From Actinomycetales bacterium (lineage in GTDB: Bacteria > Actinomycetota > Actinomycetes > Actinomycetales > Microbacteriaceae), in NCBI GenBank assembly GCA_017308515.1, contig JAFKEN010000007.1:356957-420956 (forward strand): 64,000 nucleotides of DNA. The letters run 5' to 3'. The notes beneath the pieces were generated by a model. It ran no database searches. It saw only the letters and a program-made list of their open reading frames with translations, and was not told the origin of the DNA. The translations under genes and the position numbers were made by a program. Each line of letters begins with the position of its first letter. Within the stretch, counting starts at the first letter, position 1. Shown in pieces: positions 1-11,982 of this stretch.

Positions 1-287
1 GCCCGCGCGGGCGCCGCGTGGGCGAGATGCTCCGGCACGCGGCCGACGTCGTCGCGGCCGCGCACGACCGTCGCATCGCGACGGTGACCTCCGCGAGCGA
101 GTTGCCGGCGAAGCAGGCGACCCGCCTCGCCAACGCGCTGTCGGCGCGCTACGGCGTCGACATCCAGCTCCAGCAGATCGTCGACCCCCAGGTGGTCGGC
201 GGACTGCGGGTGCAGGTCGGCGACGACGTCATCGACGGCACGATCGCCGCGCGCCTGCACGACCTCCGACTCCAGCTCGCCGGCTGA
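1..287 (+). CDS. atpH: ATP synthase F1 subunit delta, C-terminal part
   Basis: Only the last ~94 codons are in the window; the gene enters from the left edge in frame 3. The subunit is part of the peripheral stalk that joins F1 to F0 in the plasma membrane. The visible end carries the family C-terminal pattern around [20 protein letters not shown], followed by a short helix ending LQLAG. It sits 49 bases upstream of atpA in the usual actinobacterial order delta-alpha-gamma-beta-epsilon. The identification rests on this signature and on synteny and is secure even though the N-terminus is missing. Confidence 0.93.
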   Translation, partial: PRGRRVGEMLRHAADVVAAAHDRRIATVTSASELPAKQATRLANALSARYGVDIQLQQIVDPQVVGGLRVQVGDDVIDGTIAARLHDLRLQLAG

Positions 288-336
288 CCCGGCCCCGATC
301 TCGATCACGAGACAGACCCACACAAGGGATACCCCC

Positions 337-1974
<1,638 letters not shown>

Positions 1975-1997
1975 GCGCCCTCGGCGTGAGCACTGCA

Positions 1998-2026
1998 GCT
2001 TTCGGCGCCAACCGGGCGCCGAGAGC
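1998..2026 (+). promoter_or_regulatory. Intercistronic hairpin between atpA and atpG
   Basis: Bases 1998-2009 pair with 2015-2026 over 12 base pairs (one G-U wobble), closing a five-base loop. There is no T-run after it, so it is not a classical intrinsic terminator. It lies 24 bases after the atpA stop and 31 bases before the atpG start. F1 needs three alpha per gamma, so a partial block to transcription or protection of the upstream mRNA end is a plausible role. That role is inference. Confidence 0.6.
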
Positions 2027-2057
2027 ACGGCGACAATCAAGGACAAGTAGGTAAGAC

Positions 2058-4468
<2,411 letters not shown>

Positions 4469-4469
4469 C

Positions 4470-4727
4470 ATGCCGCTGCAGGTCTCGGTCGTCTCGGCCG
4501 ATCGCGAGGTGTGGTCGGGTGAGGCCACCATGGTCGTCGCCCGCACCAGCATCGGTCAGATCGGCATCCTCGCGGGGCACGAGCCGGTGCTCGCCACCCT
4601 CGCCGAGGGCGAGGTGCACGTGACCACCTCCGAGAACGGGCGCGTCAGCGCGCGGGCCGAGCACGGCTTCCTCTCGGTGCAGAACGACGTCGTGACGATC
4701 GTCGCGGGCGCCGCTGAACTCGTCTGA
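4470..4727 (+). CDS. atpC: ATP synthase F1 subunit epsilon, short form
   Basis: This 85-residue protein matches the N-terminal beta-sandwich of the epsilon subunit (MPLQVSVVSADREVWSGEA, then QIGILAGHEPVLATL). Epsilon links the gamma shaft to the c-ring and in many bacteria inhibits ATP hydrolysis through a C-terminal helical hairpin. That hairpin is entirely absent here: the reading frame stops right after the beta domain, against the usual 120-140 residues. The start is one base after the atpD stop. Short epsilon forms are known in related actinobacteria, so this is probably a lineage trait, not damage. Confidence 0.94.
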   Translation: MPLQVSVVSADREVWSGEATMVVARTSIGQIGILAGHEPVLATLAEGEVHVTTSENGRVSARAEHGFLSVQNDVVTIVAGAAELV

Positions 4728-4755
4728 CCCGGCAAGGGCGGCGTCGCGCGGCGAC

Positions 4756-5535
4756 GTGCGGATCCTGCTGCCTCCGTCGGAGACCAAGCGGCCGGGCGGC
4801 GACCCGGAGTCGCGGCTCGACTGGGCGCGGCTCGCGTTCGCGCGCGCGCTGACCGGCCCTCGGCGGGCTGTTGCGCGCGCCTTGCGCGAGGTCAGCCGCG
4901 TCGGCGGCGACGGGATGCGCGCGCTGCGCCTCGGCGCCACGCTCGAGAGCGAACTGGCCCTCAATCGCGCGGTGCTCCGCTCGCCCGTGATGCCCGCGCT
5001 CGACCGCTTCGACGGGGTGCTCTACGACGCCCTCGCCGCGGCGAGCCTCGCGCCGTCGGCCCGGGAGCGGGCGGCCCGACGGGTGCTCATCGCCTCGGCG
5101 CTGTTCGGGCTCGTCGGGGCGCTCGATCCGATCCCCGCCTACCGGCTCGGAGCGGACGCCCGGCTGCCGGATCTCCGGCTGCGGGCGCACTGGGGAGCGC
5201 GCCTCCCCGCTCTGCTCGCCGCGCTACCCGGACCGCTGCTCGATCTGCGCTCCGAGGCGTACCGCGACCTCGGCCCGGTTCCCGACCGGCCCGACGCGGC
5301 GTACCTGCGGGTGCTGACCGAGGGTCCGGACGGCCGACGCCGACCGCTCAACCACTTCAACAAGCACGCGAAGGGCGCCTTCACCCGTGCCGTGCTCGAG
5401 GCCGAGCGCGGATTCGACACGCTCGACGATCTCGTCGCGTGGGCGCGGGGCGCGGGGTGGAACCTCGAGCCCGGCGATCCCGGCGAGCTGAGGCTCGTGA
5501 TCCCGCCCGGCCACGCAGCGGCCGGCACCGCGTGA
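4756..5535 (+). CDS. yaaA: YaaA-family (DUF328) peroxide-stress type protein
   Basis: This 259-residue protein begins with the family signature MRILLPPSETKRPGG and carries the conserved NHFNKHAKG block near residue 200. E. coli YaaA lowers intracellular free iron and protects DNA during peroxide stress; the actinobacterial members are less studied, so the role here is by family. The GTG at 4756 is the only start that preserves the conserved N-terminus. It lies 28 bases after atpC on the same strand and may be read through from the atp operon. It converges with tspO across a hairpin. Confidence 0.88.
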   Translation: MRILLPPSETKRPGGDPESRLDWARLAFARALTGPRRAVARALREVSRVGGDGMRALRLGATLESELALNRAVLRSPVMPALDRFDGVLYDALAAASLAPSARERAARRVLIASALFGLVGALDPIPAYRLGADARLPDLRLRAHWGARLPALLAALPGPLLDLRSEAYRDLGPVPDRPDAAYLRVLTEGPDGRRRPLNHFNKHAKGAFTRAVLEAERGFDTLDDLVAWARGAGWNLEPGDPGELRLVIPPGHAAAGTA

Positions 5536-5563
5536 GCGGCCGGAACCCCGTCAGCGGCGGGAG

Positions 5564-5589
5564 CCGCGCGGGCGGACCGGGCCGCGCGG
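5564..5589. terminator. Hairpin between convergent yaaA and tspO genes
   Basis: Two copies of the self-complementary octamer CCGCGCGG (5564-5571 and 5582-5589) can pair around a 10-base loop in the short space between two convergent stop codons. The location suits a bidirectional terminator. No T-run is present on either strand, as is common in very GC-rich genomes. Confidence 0.45.
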
Positions 5590-6099
5590 TCAGGAGTTGA
5601 GCACTGCCGTGCCGATGCAGAGCGTCGTCGCGAACAGGCACCAGGCCAGGTAGGGCGCGAGCAGCCACGCCGGCAGCGGCCGCACCCGCGCCGCGAGCAC
5701 GACGGTGGCGATCACGGCGGCGTCGAGCAGCACGATGATCACGACCGCGAGCCAGAGAGCCGCGGGCCCGAGGGTGGGGTACAAGCCGAAGAAGACGGGC
5801 GTCCAGATCGCGTTGAGCGCGAGCTGGATCACGTACGCCGTCAGCGCCCGCCGCACCGGGACGGGACGCGCGTCGCGCTCGCGCCACACGAACCACGCCG
5901 CGACGGCCATGAGGGCGTAGAGCACCGTCCAGACCGGCCCGAAGACGGCGTTGGGAGGCGTCCACGGCACCTTGGCGGCCTCGGCGTACCAGCCGTCGAC
6001 GTTCTGGATCGTCGCGATGGTGCCCAGCGCGGCGGCGGCGTAGGCGATCCCGACGAAGGCCGCCAGCACGGCGGCGGAGCGGAGGCGCTCGTGTCGCAT
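5590..6099 (-). CDS. TspO/MBR family membrane protein
   Basis: This 169-residue protein has five predicted membrane helices and the tryptophan-rich TspO pattern (VPWTPPNAVFGPVWTVLYAL, later PYLAWCLFATTLCIGTAVLN). TspO proteins bind porphyrins and related ligands and are linked to stress signalling in bacteria; the ligand here is unknown. The start ATG is six bases from a CAGGCT hexamer, so the mRNA may be leaderless. It is expressed alone, ending against the convergent yaaA gene. Confidence 0.9.
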   Translation of the reverse strand: MRHERLRSAAVLAAFVGIAYAAAALGTIATIQNVDGWYAEAAKVPWTPPNAVFGPVWTVLYALMAVAAWFVWRERDARPVPVRRALTAYVIQLALNAIWTPVFFGLYPTLGPAALWLAVVIIVLLDAAVIATVVLAARVRPLPAWLLAPYLAWCLFATTLCIGTAVLNS

Positions 6100-6105
6100 G
6101 CCCCG

Positions 6106-6111
6106 AGCCTG
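6106..6111 (-). promoter_or_regulatory. Putative -10 element of tspO (leaderless)
   Basis: CAGGCT, read on the minus strand, lies exactly six bases before the tspO start codon. This is the same spacing seen at more than a dozen other genes here. The first base deviates from the TANNNT consensus, so it is one of the weaker members of the set. Confidence 0.4.
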
Positions 6112-6141
6112 CCATCCGCGTCGGGGGCGGGGCGGGAGGTC

Positions 6142-6738
6142 TCAGGCGGCTCTCAGTGCGCGCCAGCAGCCGGCGAGATGGTCGTCGACGATCCCGCCGG
6201 ACTGCATGAGGGCGTACATCGTGGTCGGGCCGACGAAACGCAGCCCGCGCCGGCGCAGCTCGGCGCTCAGCGCGGTCGACTCGGGGGTCGTCGCGGGCAG
6301 CTCGGCGAGCGAGCGGGGCCGACTCGGGCGCGGTGCGGGCGCGAACGACCAGACGAGGCGGTCGAGCGCGCCCGGATCGCCCGCGACCATCTCCCGCACG
6401 ATGCGCGCGTTCGCGAGGGTCGCCTCCACCTTCGCGCGATTGCGGATGATGCCCGGATCCGCGAGCAGCCGGGCGACGTCGCCCTCGTCGAAGGCGGCGA
6501 CCGCCTCGATCTCGAAACCGCGGAAGGCGGCGCGGAAGGTCTCCCGCCGGCGCAGGATCGTGATCCAGCTGAGGCCGGACTGGAACGCCTCGAGGCTGAG
6601 CTTCTCGAACAGCGCGCGGTCGCCGTGCAGGGGGACGCCCCACTCCTCGTCGTGGTACCGGCGGTACTCGGCGTCGTCGCCGACCCAGCCGCAGCGGGCG
6701 CGGCCGTCGTCGCCGACGACGAGGTCGTCGCGGCTCAC
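6142..6738 (-). CDS. tag: DNA-3-methyladenine glycosylase I
   Basis: This 198-residue base-excision-repair enzyme removes 3-methyladenine from alkylated DNA. Diagnostic features are the N-terminal CGWVGDDAEYRRYHDEEWG with the first zinc-binding Cys, the block FQSGLSWITILRRRETFR, and a C-terminal HLAGC supplying the further zinc ligands. The GTG start at 6738 overlaps the ogt stop as GTGA, which fixes the start and shows translational coupling. Its partner ogt repairs a different alkylation lesion, so the pair forms a small alkylation-repair operon. Confidence 0.93.
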   Translation of the reverse strand: MSRDDLVVGDDGRARCGWVGDDAEYRRYHDEEWGVPLHGDRALFEKLSLEAFQSGLSWITILRRRETFRAAFRGFEIEAVAAFDEGDVARLLADPGIIRNRAKVEATLANARIVREMVAGDPGALDRLVWSFAPAPRPSRPRSLAELPATTPESTALSAELRRRGLRFVGPTTMYALMQSGGIVDDHLAGCWRALRAA

Positions 6739-7316
6739 GCCGGGGTCGCCAGTGCGGCGTCGCGACCGGCGTCGAGCCCGAGGTCGAGTTCGACCCCGCC
6801 CCTCGAGCGCGGTAGGCGGTGCGGGATGCCCTCGTGGCTCAGCAGCCACGCCTTGGTCGCGATGCCCTCGCCGGCGCTGTAGCCGGTGATGGTGCCGTCG
6901 GCGCCGAGCACGCGGTGACAGGGCACGAGCAGGGGAACCGGGTTGGCGCCGACCGCCCCGCCGACCGCCCGCCCCGCCGTGGCCCGTCCGGTCTCGAGGC
7001 CGAGATCGCCGTAGGTGGCGGTGCGACCGAAGCCGAGCCGCGCGATGCCGGCCCAGACGGCGCGCTGGAACTCGGTGCCGTGCAGGCGCACCGGCACATC
7101 GAAGTCGCGGCGAGCGCCGGAGAAGTACTCCTCGAGCTGGGCGGCCGCGAGATCGGTGACGGCGTCGGGCGCCTCGGGCAGCTCGTCGTGGGGGAGGAGG
7201 CCGTCGTGCTCGATGCTGAGCCCGACGACGGCCTCGCCGTCGCCGACGATCTCGATGCGGCCGATCGGCGAGTCGGTGCGGCGCAGCGCGACGGGGGCGG
7301 TCGGGGGGATGCTCAT
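6735..7316 (-). CDS. ogt: Methylated-DNA--protein-cysteine methyltransferase
   Basis: This 193-residue suicide repair protein transfers the methyl group from O6-methylguanine to its own cysteine. The active-site motif PCHRV is present (Cys133), preceded by the helix-turn-helix segment ATAGRAVGGAVGANP and followed by GYSAGEGIATKAWLLSHEG. After that conserved end there is a ~30-residue non-conserved tail. The ATG lies six bases from a TAGCCT hexamer on the minus strand (leaderless signature). It overlaps tag by four bases. Confidence 0.94.
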   Translation of the reverse strand: MSIPPTAPVALRRTDSPIGRIEIVGDGEAVVGLSIEHDGLLPHDELPEAPDAVTDLAAAQLEEYFSGARRDFDVPVRLHGTEFQRAVWAGIARLGFGRTATYGDLGLETGRATAGRAVGGAVGANPVPLLVPCHRVLGADGTITGYSAGEGIATKAWLLSHEGIPHRLPRSRGGVELDLGLDAGRDAALATPA

Positions 7317-7322
7317 GCTGCG

Positions 7323-7328
7323 AGGCTA
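7323..7328 (-). promoter_or_regulatory. -10 element of ogt-tag (leaderless)
   Basis: TAGCCT on the minus strand ends six bases before the ogt ATG, so the transcript would begin at or next to the start codon. No Shine-Dalgarno sequence can fit in the remaining space. Confidence 0.55.
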
Positions 7329-7475
7329 GTGCGGGCCGCCGGCGCGATCCCGCGGGAATCGGACATGGCGCGCGGGCCGCCGTCCGCCCCGGCTGGGGAG
7401 GAGCGGAAACCGGATTCCGATCGCGCACCGCGCCCCCGGCGCCCGGCCGCCCCGGCCCGCCCCGCGCGGCGCCCG

Positions 7476-7481
7476 TAGGCT
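7476..7481 (+). promoter_or_regulatory. -10 element of the aldo/keto reductase gene (leaderless)
   Basis: TAGGCT ends six bases before the ATG at 7488. It shares the 171-base divergent intergenic region with the ogt promoter. I see no clear -35 hexamer and no other feature in that region. Confidence 0.55.
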
Positions 7482-7487
7482 CGGAGC

Positions 7488-8450
7488 ATGACGATGCAGG
7501 CACGCGCGCTCCGCGACAGCGGGATCCACGCCTCCGTGGTGGGTCTCGGCGGCAACAACTTCACCCGACCCGGCACGGCGACCGCGACCGCCGAGGGCGC
7601 CGAGGCCGTGCTGAGCGCGGCGCTCGAGGAGGGCGTGACCTTCCTCGACACCGCCGACATCTACGGCGACGGTTACGGCGGCAGCGAGGCGCTCCTGGGC
7701 GAGGTGCTCGGCGCGCGTCGCGAGCAGTTCGTGCTCGCGACGAAGTTCGGCCACACCGCGGTGGCGACCTCGCTCGACGAGCTCGGGGCGAAGGGCTCGC
7801 GCGCTTACATCCGCGCGGCCGTCGAGGGATCGCTCGCCCGCCTGCGCACCGACCGGATCGACCTCTACCAGCAGCACACCCCCGACCCGAGCACGCCGAT
7901 CGAGGAGACCGTCGCCGCGCTCGAGGAGCTCGTGCAGGAGGGCCGGATCCGCGCCTGGGGCCACTCGAACTTCGACGCGGCGCAGATCGCCGCCGCCGAG
8001 TCGGCCGCCGAGGCGCTCGGCGCGAGCCGGCCGGTGACGGCGCAGAACGAGTACAGCCTGCTCGCACGCGGCATCGAGCGCGAGGTGCTGCCCGCCGTCG
8101 AGGCGACGGGCCTGGGCCTGCTGCCCTTCTTCCCGCTCGCGAACGGCCTGCTGACGGGCAAGTACACGCGCGACGAGCGCCCGGAGGACACGCGGATCAC
8201 GCGGCAGAAGCCCGAGATCCTGCAGAACGCCGACTGGGCGGCCCTCGAGTCCTACCAGGCGTTCTGCGACGAGCGCGGCATCACGATGCTCGAGGCCACC
8301 TTCGGCTGGCTGCTGGCGCATCCGGCGGTCGTGAGCGTCATCGCGGGCGCCACGCGCCCCGAGCAGGTGCGGGCCAACGCGGCGGCGGGCACCGCATGGC
8401 GCGCGAGCGCCGAGGATCTCGAGGCGCTCGCGGCGATCTTCCCGCTCTGA
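7488..8450 (+). CDS. Aldo/keto reductase
   Basis: This 320-residue NADPH-dependent oxidoreductase has the (beta/alpha)8 barrel of the family. The catalytic Asp and Tyr lie in DTADIYGDGYGGSE, the Lys in LATKFGH and the His in LYQQHTPD. The phosphate-binding end contains the typical IAGATRPEQVRANA, which suggests preference for NADPH. Residues 49-60 and the overall length fit the YajO/IolS-like group acting on small aldehydes or sugars; the substrate cannot be read from sequence. It is monocistronic, with a hairpin-rich gap after its stop. Confidence 0.9.
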   Translation: MTMQARALRDSGIHASVVGLGGNNFTRPGTATATAEGAEAVLSAALEEGVTFLDTADIYGDGYGGSEALLGEVLGARREQFVLATKFGHTAVATSLDELGAKGSRAYIRAAVEGSLARLRTDRIDLYQQHTPDPSTPIEETVAALEELVQEGRIRAWGHSNFDAAQIAAAESAAEALGASRPVTAQNEYSLLARGIEREVLPAVEATGLGLLPFFPLANGLLTGKYTRDERPEDTRITRQKPEILQNADWAALESYQAFCDERGITMLEATFGWLLAHPAVVSVIAGATRPEQVRANAAAGTAWRASAEDLEALAAIFPL

Positions 8451-8496
8451 TCTCGGGGCCGGGGAAGACCACGTCGGGGCCAGGGGCGAGGCCGTC

Positions 8497-8538
8497 GGGG
8501 GCGGGGACGACGATTCGCCGCCCCCGCCCTCGTCGTCC
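8497..8538. terminator. Hairpin region between convergent AKR and yceI genes
   Basis: Two alternative stems are possible: 8497-8504 with 8518-8525 (8 bp) and 8505-8513 with 8530-8538 (9 bp). They partly exclude each other. The 90-base gap separates two convergent stops, so a bidirectional terminator is likely. Neither stem has a T-run. Confidence 0.45.
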
Positions 8539-8540
8539 GG

Positions 8541-9110
8541 CTACTTCTGCAGCACGAGCTGCAGCTCGACCTGCACGGTCACCTCGTCGCCGAGGGTCAT
8601 GCCGCCGGCCTCGAGCGCGGCGTTCCAGCTGACGCCGAACTCCTGGCGGTTGATCTTCGTGGTCGCCGAGACCCCGGCCTTGGTGTTGCCGTAGCCGTCG
8701 GTCGTGACGCCGCCGAACTCGCCCGAGAGCACGACGGGGCGGGTGACGCCGCGCATCGTGAGCTCGCCGTGCAGGCGGAACTCGTCGCCGTCGACCTCCC
8801 AGCTCGTCGAGCGGAAGGTCATCGTGGGGTGCTGCTCGACGAGGAAGAAGTCGCTCGTGCGCAGGTGCTCGTCGCGCGGCCCGATGCCGGTGTCGACGCT
8901 CGCGACGTCGATGCTCGCCTCGACGGTGCTCTGGGTCGGGTCCTCGGCGGTCACCACGGTCACCTGGAAGCTGCGGAACAGGCCGCGCACCTTGGAGATG
9001 GCGAGGTGGCGCACGCTGAACGCGAGTTCCGAGTGGGCGGGGTCGAGGGTCCAGGTGCCGGCGACGTAGTCGGGGCGGGCGGTCAAGGTCGATGCAGACG
9101 AATCGGTCAT
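8541..9110 (-). CDS. YceI-family lipid-binding-type protein
   Basis: This 189-residue lipocalin-like beta-barrel protein belongs to the YceI family, whose members bind polyisoprenoid lipids. The family pattern GTWTLDPAHSELAFSVRHL opens the fold; the conserved SDFFLVEQHPTMTFRS and GELTMRGVTRPV follow. No signal peptide is seen, so this is a cytoplasmic version, as is frequent in actinobacteria. The start at 9110 gives the usual length. A perfect inverted repeat lies directly upstream. It is separated from the upstream oxidoreductase by 44 bases and may be transcribed with it or on its own. Confidence 0.92.
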   Translation of the reverse strand: MTDSSASTLTARPDYVAGTWTLDPAHSELAFSVRHLAISKVRGLFRSFQVTVVTAEDPTQSTVEASIDVASVDTGIGPRDEHLRTSDFFLVEQHPTMTFRSTSWEVDGDEFRLHGELTMRGVTRPVVLSGEFGGVTTDGYGNTKAGVSATTKINRQEFGVSWNAALEAGGMTLGDEVTVQVELQLVLQK

Positions 9111-9112
9111 GA

Positions 9113-9130
9113 TCGATGCAATCGCATCGA
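9113..9130. promoter_or_regulatory. Perfect inverted repeat upstream of yceI
   Basis: TCGATGC (9113-9119) and GCATCGA (9124-9130) flank the four bases AATC, ending two bases from the yceI start codon. This could be an operator, or a short hairpin at the end of the upstream transcript. The sequence does not resemble the Lrp-type motif found elsewhere in the window. Confidence 0.45.
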
Positions 9131-9154
9131 CGTGCGGGATATTCCCGCGCGGTG

Positions 9155-10555
9155 TCAGTGGCCGGTCAGGCCCGCGGTGAGCCGCGCCAGGAGCGAGGGG
9201 CGGCCGGTGATCCGCTCCTCGGTGTCGGCGGCGGTGGTCGCGACGAGCGCCGCGTTCGCGCCGAGGAAGCGCAGCGGCTCGACCTCCCAGTCGGGGGAGC
9301 GGTGCCCGACCCACGGCAGGCGGGTCAGCTCGGTGTCGGCGCCCGTCAGCAGATCGGCGAGGGTGCGGCCCGCGAGGTGGGTGGTGCTGAGGCCGTCGCC
9401 CACGTACCCGCCCGCGGCCGCGATGCCCGTCGCCGGGTCGAAGGCGACCGACGCGTGCCAGTCGCGGGGCACGCCGATCGGGCCGCCCCAGGTGTGGGTG
9501 ATGGCCGGGTCGCCGATCGCGGGGAACAGCTCGCGCAGCGCCTCGCGCAGGTGGGCGAACACCCGCGCGACGCGGTCGTACTCGGGCCGGATCGCGGAGC
9601 CCAGGTGGTAGCGCGCGCCCCGACCGCCGAAGGCGATCCGATCGTCGGCGGTGCGCTGCCCGTAGATGAGCAGGTGGCGCCCGTCGCTGAAGGTGCGCCC
9701 GTGCGGCAGGCCGATCTCGTCGAAGAACGCGGCCGGCAGCGGCTCGGTCGCGACCATGAGCGAATACAGCGGCAGGATCCGCCGGCGCGTCGCGCGGAAC
9801 CGCGCGGTGTACGCCTCGGTCGCCAGCACGATCCGCTCGGCCCGGACCGCGCCGTGCTCGGTGTGCACGCGGCCGGGCTCCCACCCGGTCACCGCCGTGC
9901 CCTCGTGGATCAGCGCGCCGCGCCGCTCGAGCGAGTCCGCGAGTCCGCGCACGAGCTTCGCCGGGTGCAGCCGGGCGCACGCGGGGTCGAAGACGGCCCC
10001 GTCCAGGCGCGAGACCCCGGCGCCGAGCCGGGGGTCGCCGGGCTCCCAGAACTCGAGCTCGTCGGTTCCGAACGTGCGCGCGGCCTCGACCTCGGCGCGA
10101 CCCGCGCGCGCCTGCACGGGGGAGCGCGCCCAGACGACGGTGCCGGCCTTCGCGTAGTCGCACGCGATCCCCAGGCTCTCGGCGGAGGCGCCGACCTCGT
10201 CGACCGTGGCGATCATGGCCCGGCGCATCCCGGCCGCGGCCTCGCGGCCGTGCCGGCGCTCCAGGGCCGCCGCCGAGGCGGGGAACAGCGCGCTGCACCA
10301 GCCGCCGTTGCGCCCCGAGGCGCCGAAGCCGGCGATCTCCTTCTCGAGCACTCGGATGCGCAGCCCCGGCTCGCGCTCGAGGAGATGGTGCGCCGTCCAC
10401 AGCCCGGTGAGCCCGCCGCCGACGATCGCGACGTCGGCCTCCGCCGCGTCGTCGCCGCCGACGCGCAGCGCGGCGCGCGGCCGGAGGGCCTCGGGGCTCA
10501 GGCTGTCGTGCCAGAACGACAGCGCGCGGGGATCGCCGCTCAGAGTCGCGACCAC
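9155..10555 (-). CDS. FAD-dependent amine/amino-acid oxidoreductase (DAO family)
   Basis: This 466-residue flavoprotein has the N-terminal Rossmann motif VAIVGGGLTGLWTA (about residue 40) and the DAO-family C-terminus (GGPIGVPRDWHASVAFDP, GGYVGDGLSTTHLAGRTLADL). That architecture resembles gamma-glutamylputrescine oxidase (PuuB) and related amine oxidases. The GTG start at 10555 overlaps the end of the aminotransferase gene by 16 bases, which indicates coupling. With the Lrp-type regulator, the aminotransferase and the divergent aldehyde dehydrogenase it fits polyamine or amino-acid breakdown; the exact substrate is inferred only. Confidence 0.82.
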   Translation of the reverse strand: MVATLSGDPRALSFWHDSLSPEALRPRAALRVGGDDAAEADVAIVGGGLTGLWTAHHLLEREPGLRIRVLEKEIAGFGASGRNGGWCSALFPASAAALERRHGREAAAGMRRAMIATVDEVGASAESLGIACDYAKAGTVVWARSPVQARAGRAEVEAARTFGTDELEFWEPGDPRLGAGVSRLDGAVFDPACARLHPAKLVRGLADSLERRGALIHEGTAVTGWEPGRVHTEHGAVRAERIVLATEAYTARFRATRRRILPLYSLMVATEPLPAAFFDEIGLPHGRTFSDGRHLLIYGQRTADDRIAFGGRGARYHLGSAIRPEYDRVARVFAHLREALRELFPAIGDPAITHTWGGPIGVPRDWHASVAFDPATGIAAAGGYVGDGLSTTHLAGRTLADLLTGADTELTRLPWVGHRSPDWEVEPLRFLGANAALVATTAADTEERITGRPSLLARLTAGLTGH

Positions 10556-11961
10556 GCCTCGGTCAGCACCCCGCGCAGGATCCCCTCGATCTCGTCGAAC
10601 TCCGCCGGCCCGATGGTGAGCGGCGGCGCGAGCTGCACGACGGGGTCGCCGCGGTCGTCGGCGCGGCAGTAGAGGCCCGCGTCGAAGAGCGCCTTGGAGA
10701 GGAAGCCGCGCAGCAGCCGCTCCGACTCGTCGTCGTCGAAGGTCTCCTTGGTCGCCTTGTCCTTGACGAGCTCGATGCCGAAGAAGTAGCCCTCGCCGCG
10801 CACGTCGCCCACGATCGGGAGGTCGGTGAGCCGCTCGAGCGCGGCGCGGAAGAGCGGCGAGTTCTCGCGCACGTTCTCGACGAGGCGCTCCTCGTCGAAG
10901 ATGCCCAGGTTCTCGAGGGCCACCGCCGCCGAGACCGGGTGCCCGCCGAAGGTGTAGCCGTGGTAGAACGCGGTCGTGCCGTGGCGGAAGGGCTCGTAGA
11001 TGCGGTCGGAGACGATGGTCGCGCCGATCGGCGAGTAGCCGCTCGTCATGCCCTTCGCGCAGGTGATCATGTCGGGCTGGAAGCCGAAGAAGCTCGACGC
11101 GAACATCGCGCCGATCCGGCCGAATCCCGTGATGACCTCGTCGGCGACGAGCAGCACGTCGTGGCGGTCGCAGATCTCGCGCACCCGCTGGAAGTAGCCG
11201 GGCGGCGGCGGGAAGCATCCGCCCGAGTTCTGCACCGGCTCGAGGAAGACCGCCGCGACGGTCTCGGGGCCCTCGAACTCGATCGCCTGCTCGATGCGGT
11301 CGGCGGCCCAGATGCCGAACTGCTCCTGCTCGCTGAGCGGGCTGTCGGGGTCGGCCCGGAAGCCCATCTCGCCGGCCCGGTAGAAGTTGGTGTTCGGCAC
11401 CCGGAACCCGCCGGGGGTGACCGGCTCGAACATCTCCTTCATCGCCGGGATGCCGGTGATCGCGAGCGCTCCCTGCGGGGTGCCGTGGTACGCGACGGCG
11501 CGCGAGATGACCTTGTGCTTGGTCGGGCGGCCCTGCAGCTTCCAGTAGTACTTGGCGAGCTTGAAGGCGGTCTCGACGGCCTCGCCGCCGCCGGTCGAGA
11601 AGAACACCCGGTTGAGATCGCCGGGCGCCTCGTCGGCGAGCCGGTCGGCGAGCTCGATCGCCGCGGGATGCGCGTACGACCAGATCGGGAAGAACGCCAG
11701 CTCCTCCGCCTGCCGCGCCGCGGTCTCGGCGAGCCGCCGGCGGCCGTGCCCGGCGTTGACGACGAACAGGCCGGAGAGCCCGTCGAAGTACCTCCGCCCG
11801 TGGCTGTCCCAGATGTGGTGGCCCGCGCCCTTCACGATGATGGGCGCGCCATGCTCCTCCAGCACGCTCTGGCGGGCGAAGTGCATCCAGAGGTGGTCCT
11901 TCGCCTTCTGCTGCAGGGCGGCGTCGTCGACCGCGACGGGCGCGGTCTGCTCGATGGTCAC
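10540..11961 (-). CDS. Class III aminotransferase, putrescine-aminotransferase type
   Basis: This 473-residue PLP enzyme has the class III features: the dimer region LFVVNAGHGRRRLAE, the PLP phosphate site STGGGEAVETAFKLAKYYW, the Asp of LLVADEVITGFGR and the PLP Lys in CAKGMTSGYSPIGA. The closest remembered families are putrescine-pyruvate aminotransferase (SpuC) and omega-amino-acid:pyruvate aminotransferases. It starts with GTG after a good AGGAAGGA site, 21 bases behind the Lrp-type regulator gene. If putrescine is the substrate, the product 4-aminobutyraldehyde would be oxidised by the divergent dehydrogenase. Confidence 0.85.
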   Translation of the reverse strand: MTIEQTAPVAVDDAALQQKAKDHLWMHFARQSVLEEHGAPIIVKGAGHHIWDSHGRRYFDGLSGLFVVNAGHGRRRLAETAARQAEELAFFPIWSYAHPAAIELADRLADEAPGDLNRVFFSTGGGEAVETAFKLAKYYWKLQGRPTKHKVISRAVAYHGTPQGALAITGIPAMKEMFEPVTPGGFRVPNTNFYRAGEMGFRADPDSPLSEQEQFGIWAADRIEQAIEFEGPETVAAVFLEPVQNSGGCFPPPPGYFQRVREICDRHDVLLVADEVITGFGRIGAMFASSFFGFQPDMITCAKGMTSGYSPIGATIVSDRIYEPFRHGTTAFYHGYTFGGHPVSAAVALENLGIFDEERLVENVRENSPLFRAALERLTDLPIVGDVRGEGYFFGIELVKDKATKETFDDDESERLLRGFLSKALFDAGLYCRADDRGDPVVQLAPPLTIGPAEFDEIEGILRGVLTEAWSRL

Positions 11962-11982
11962 GGGAGGTCCTTCCTCGGCGCC

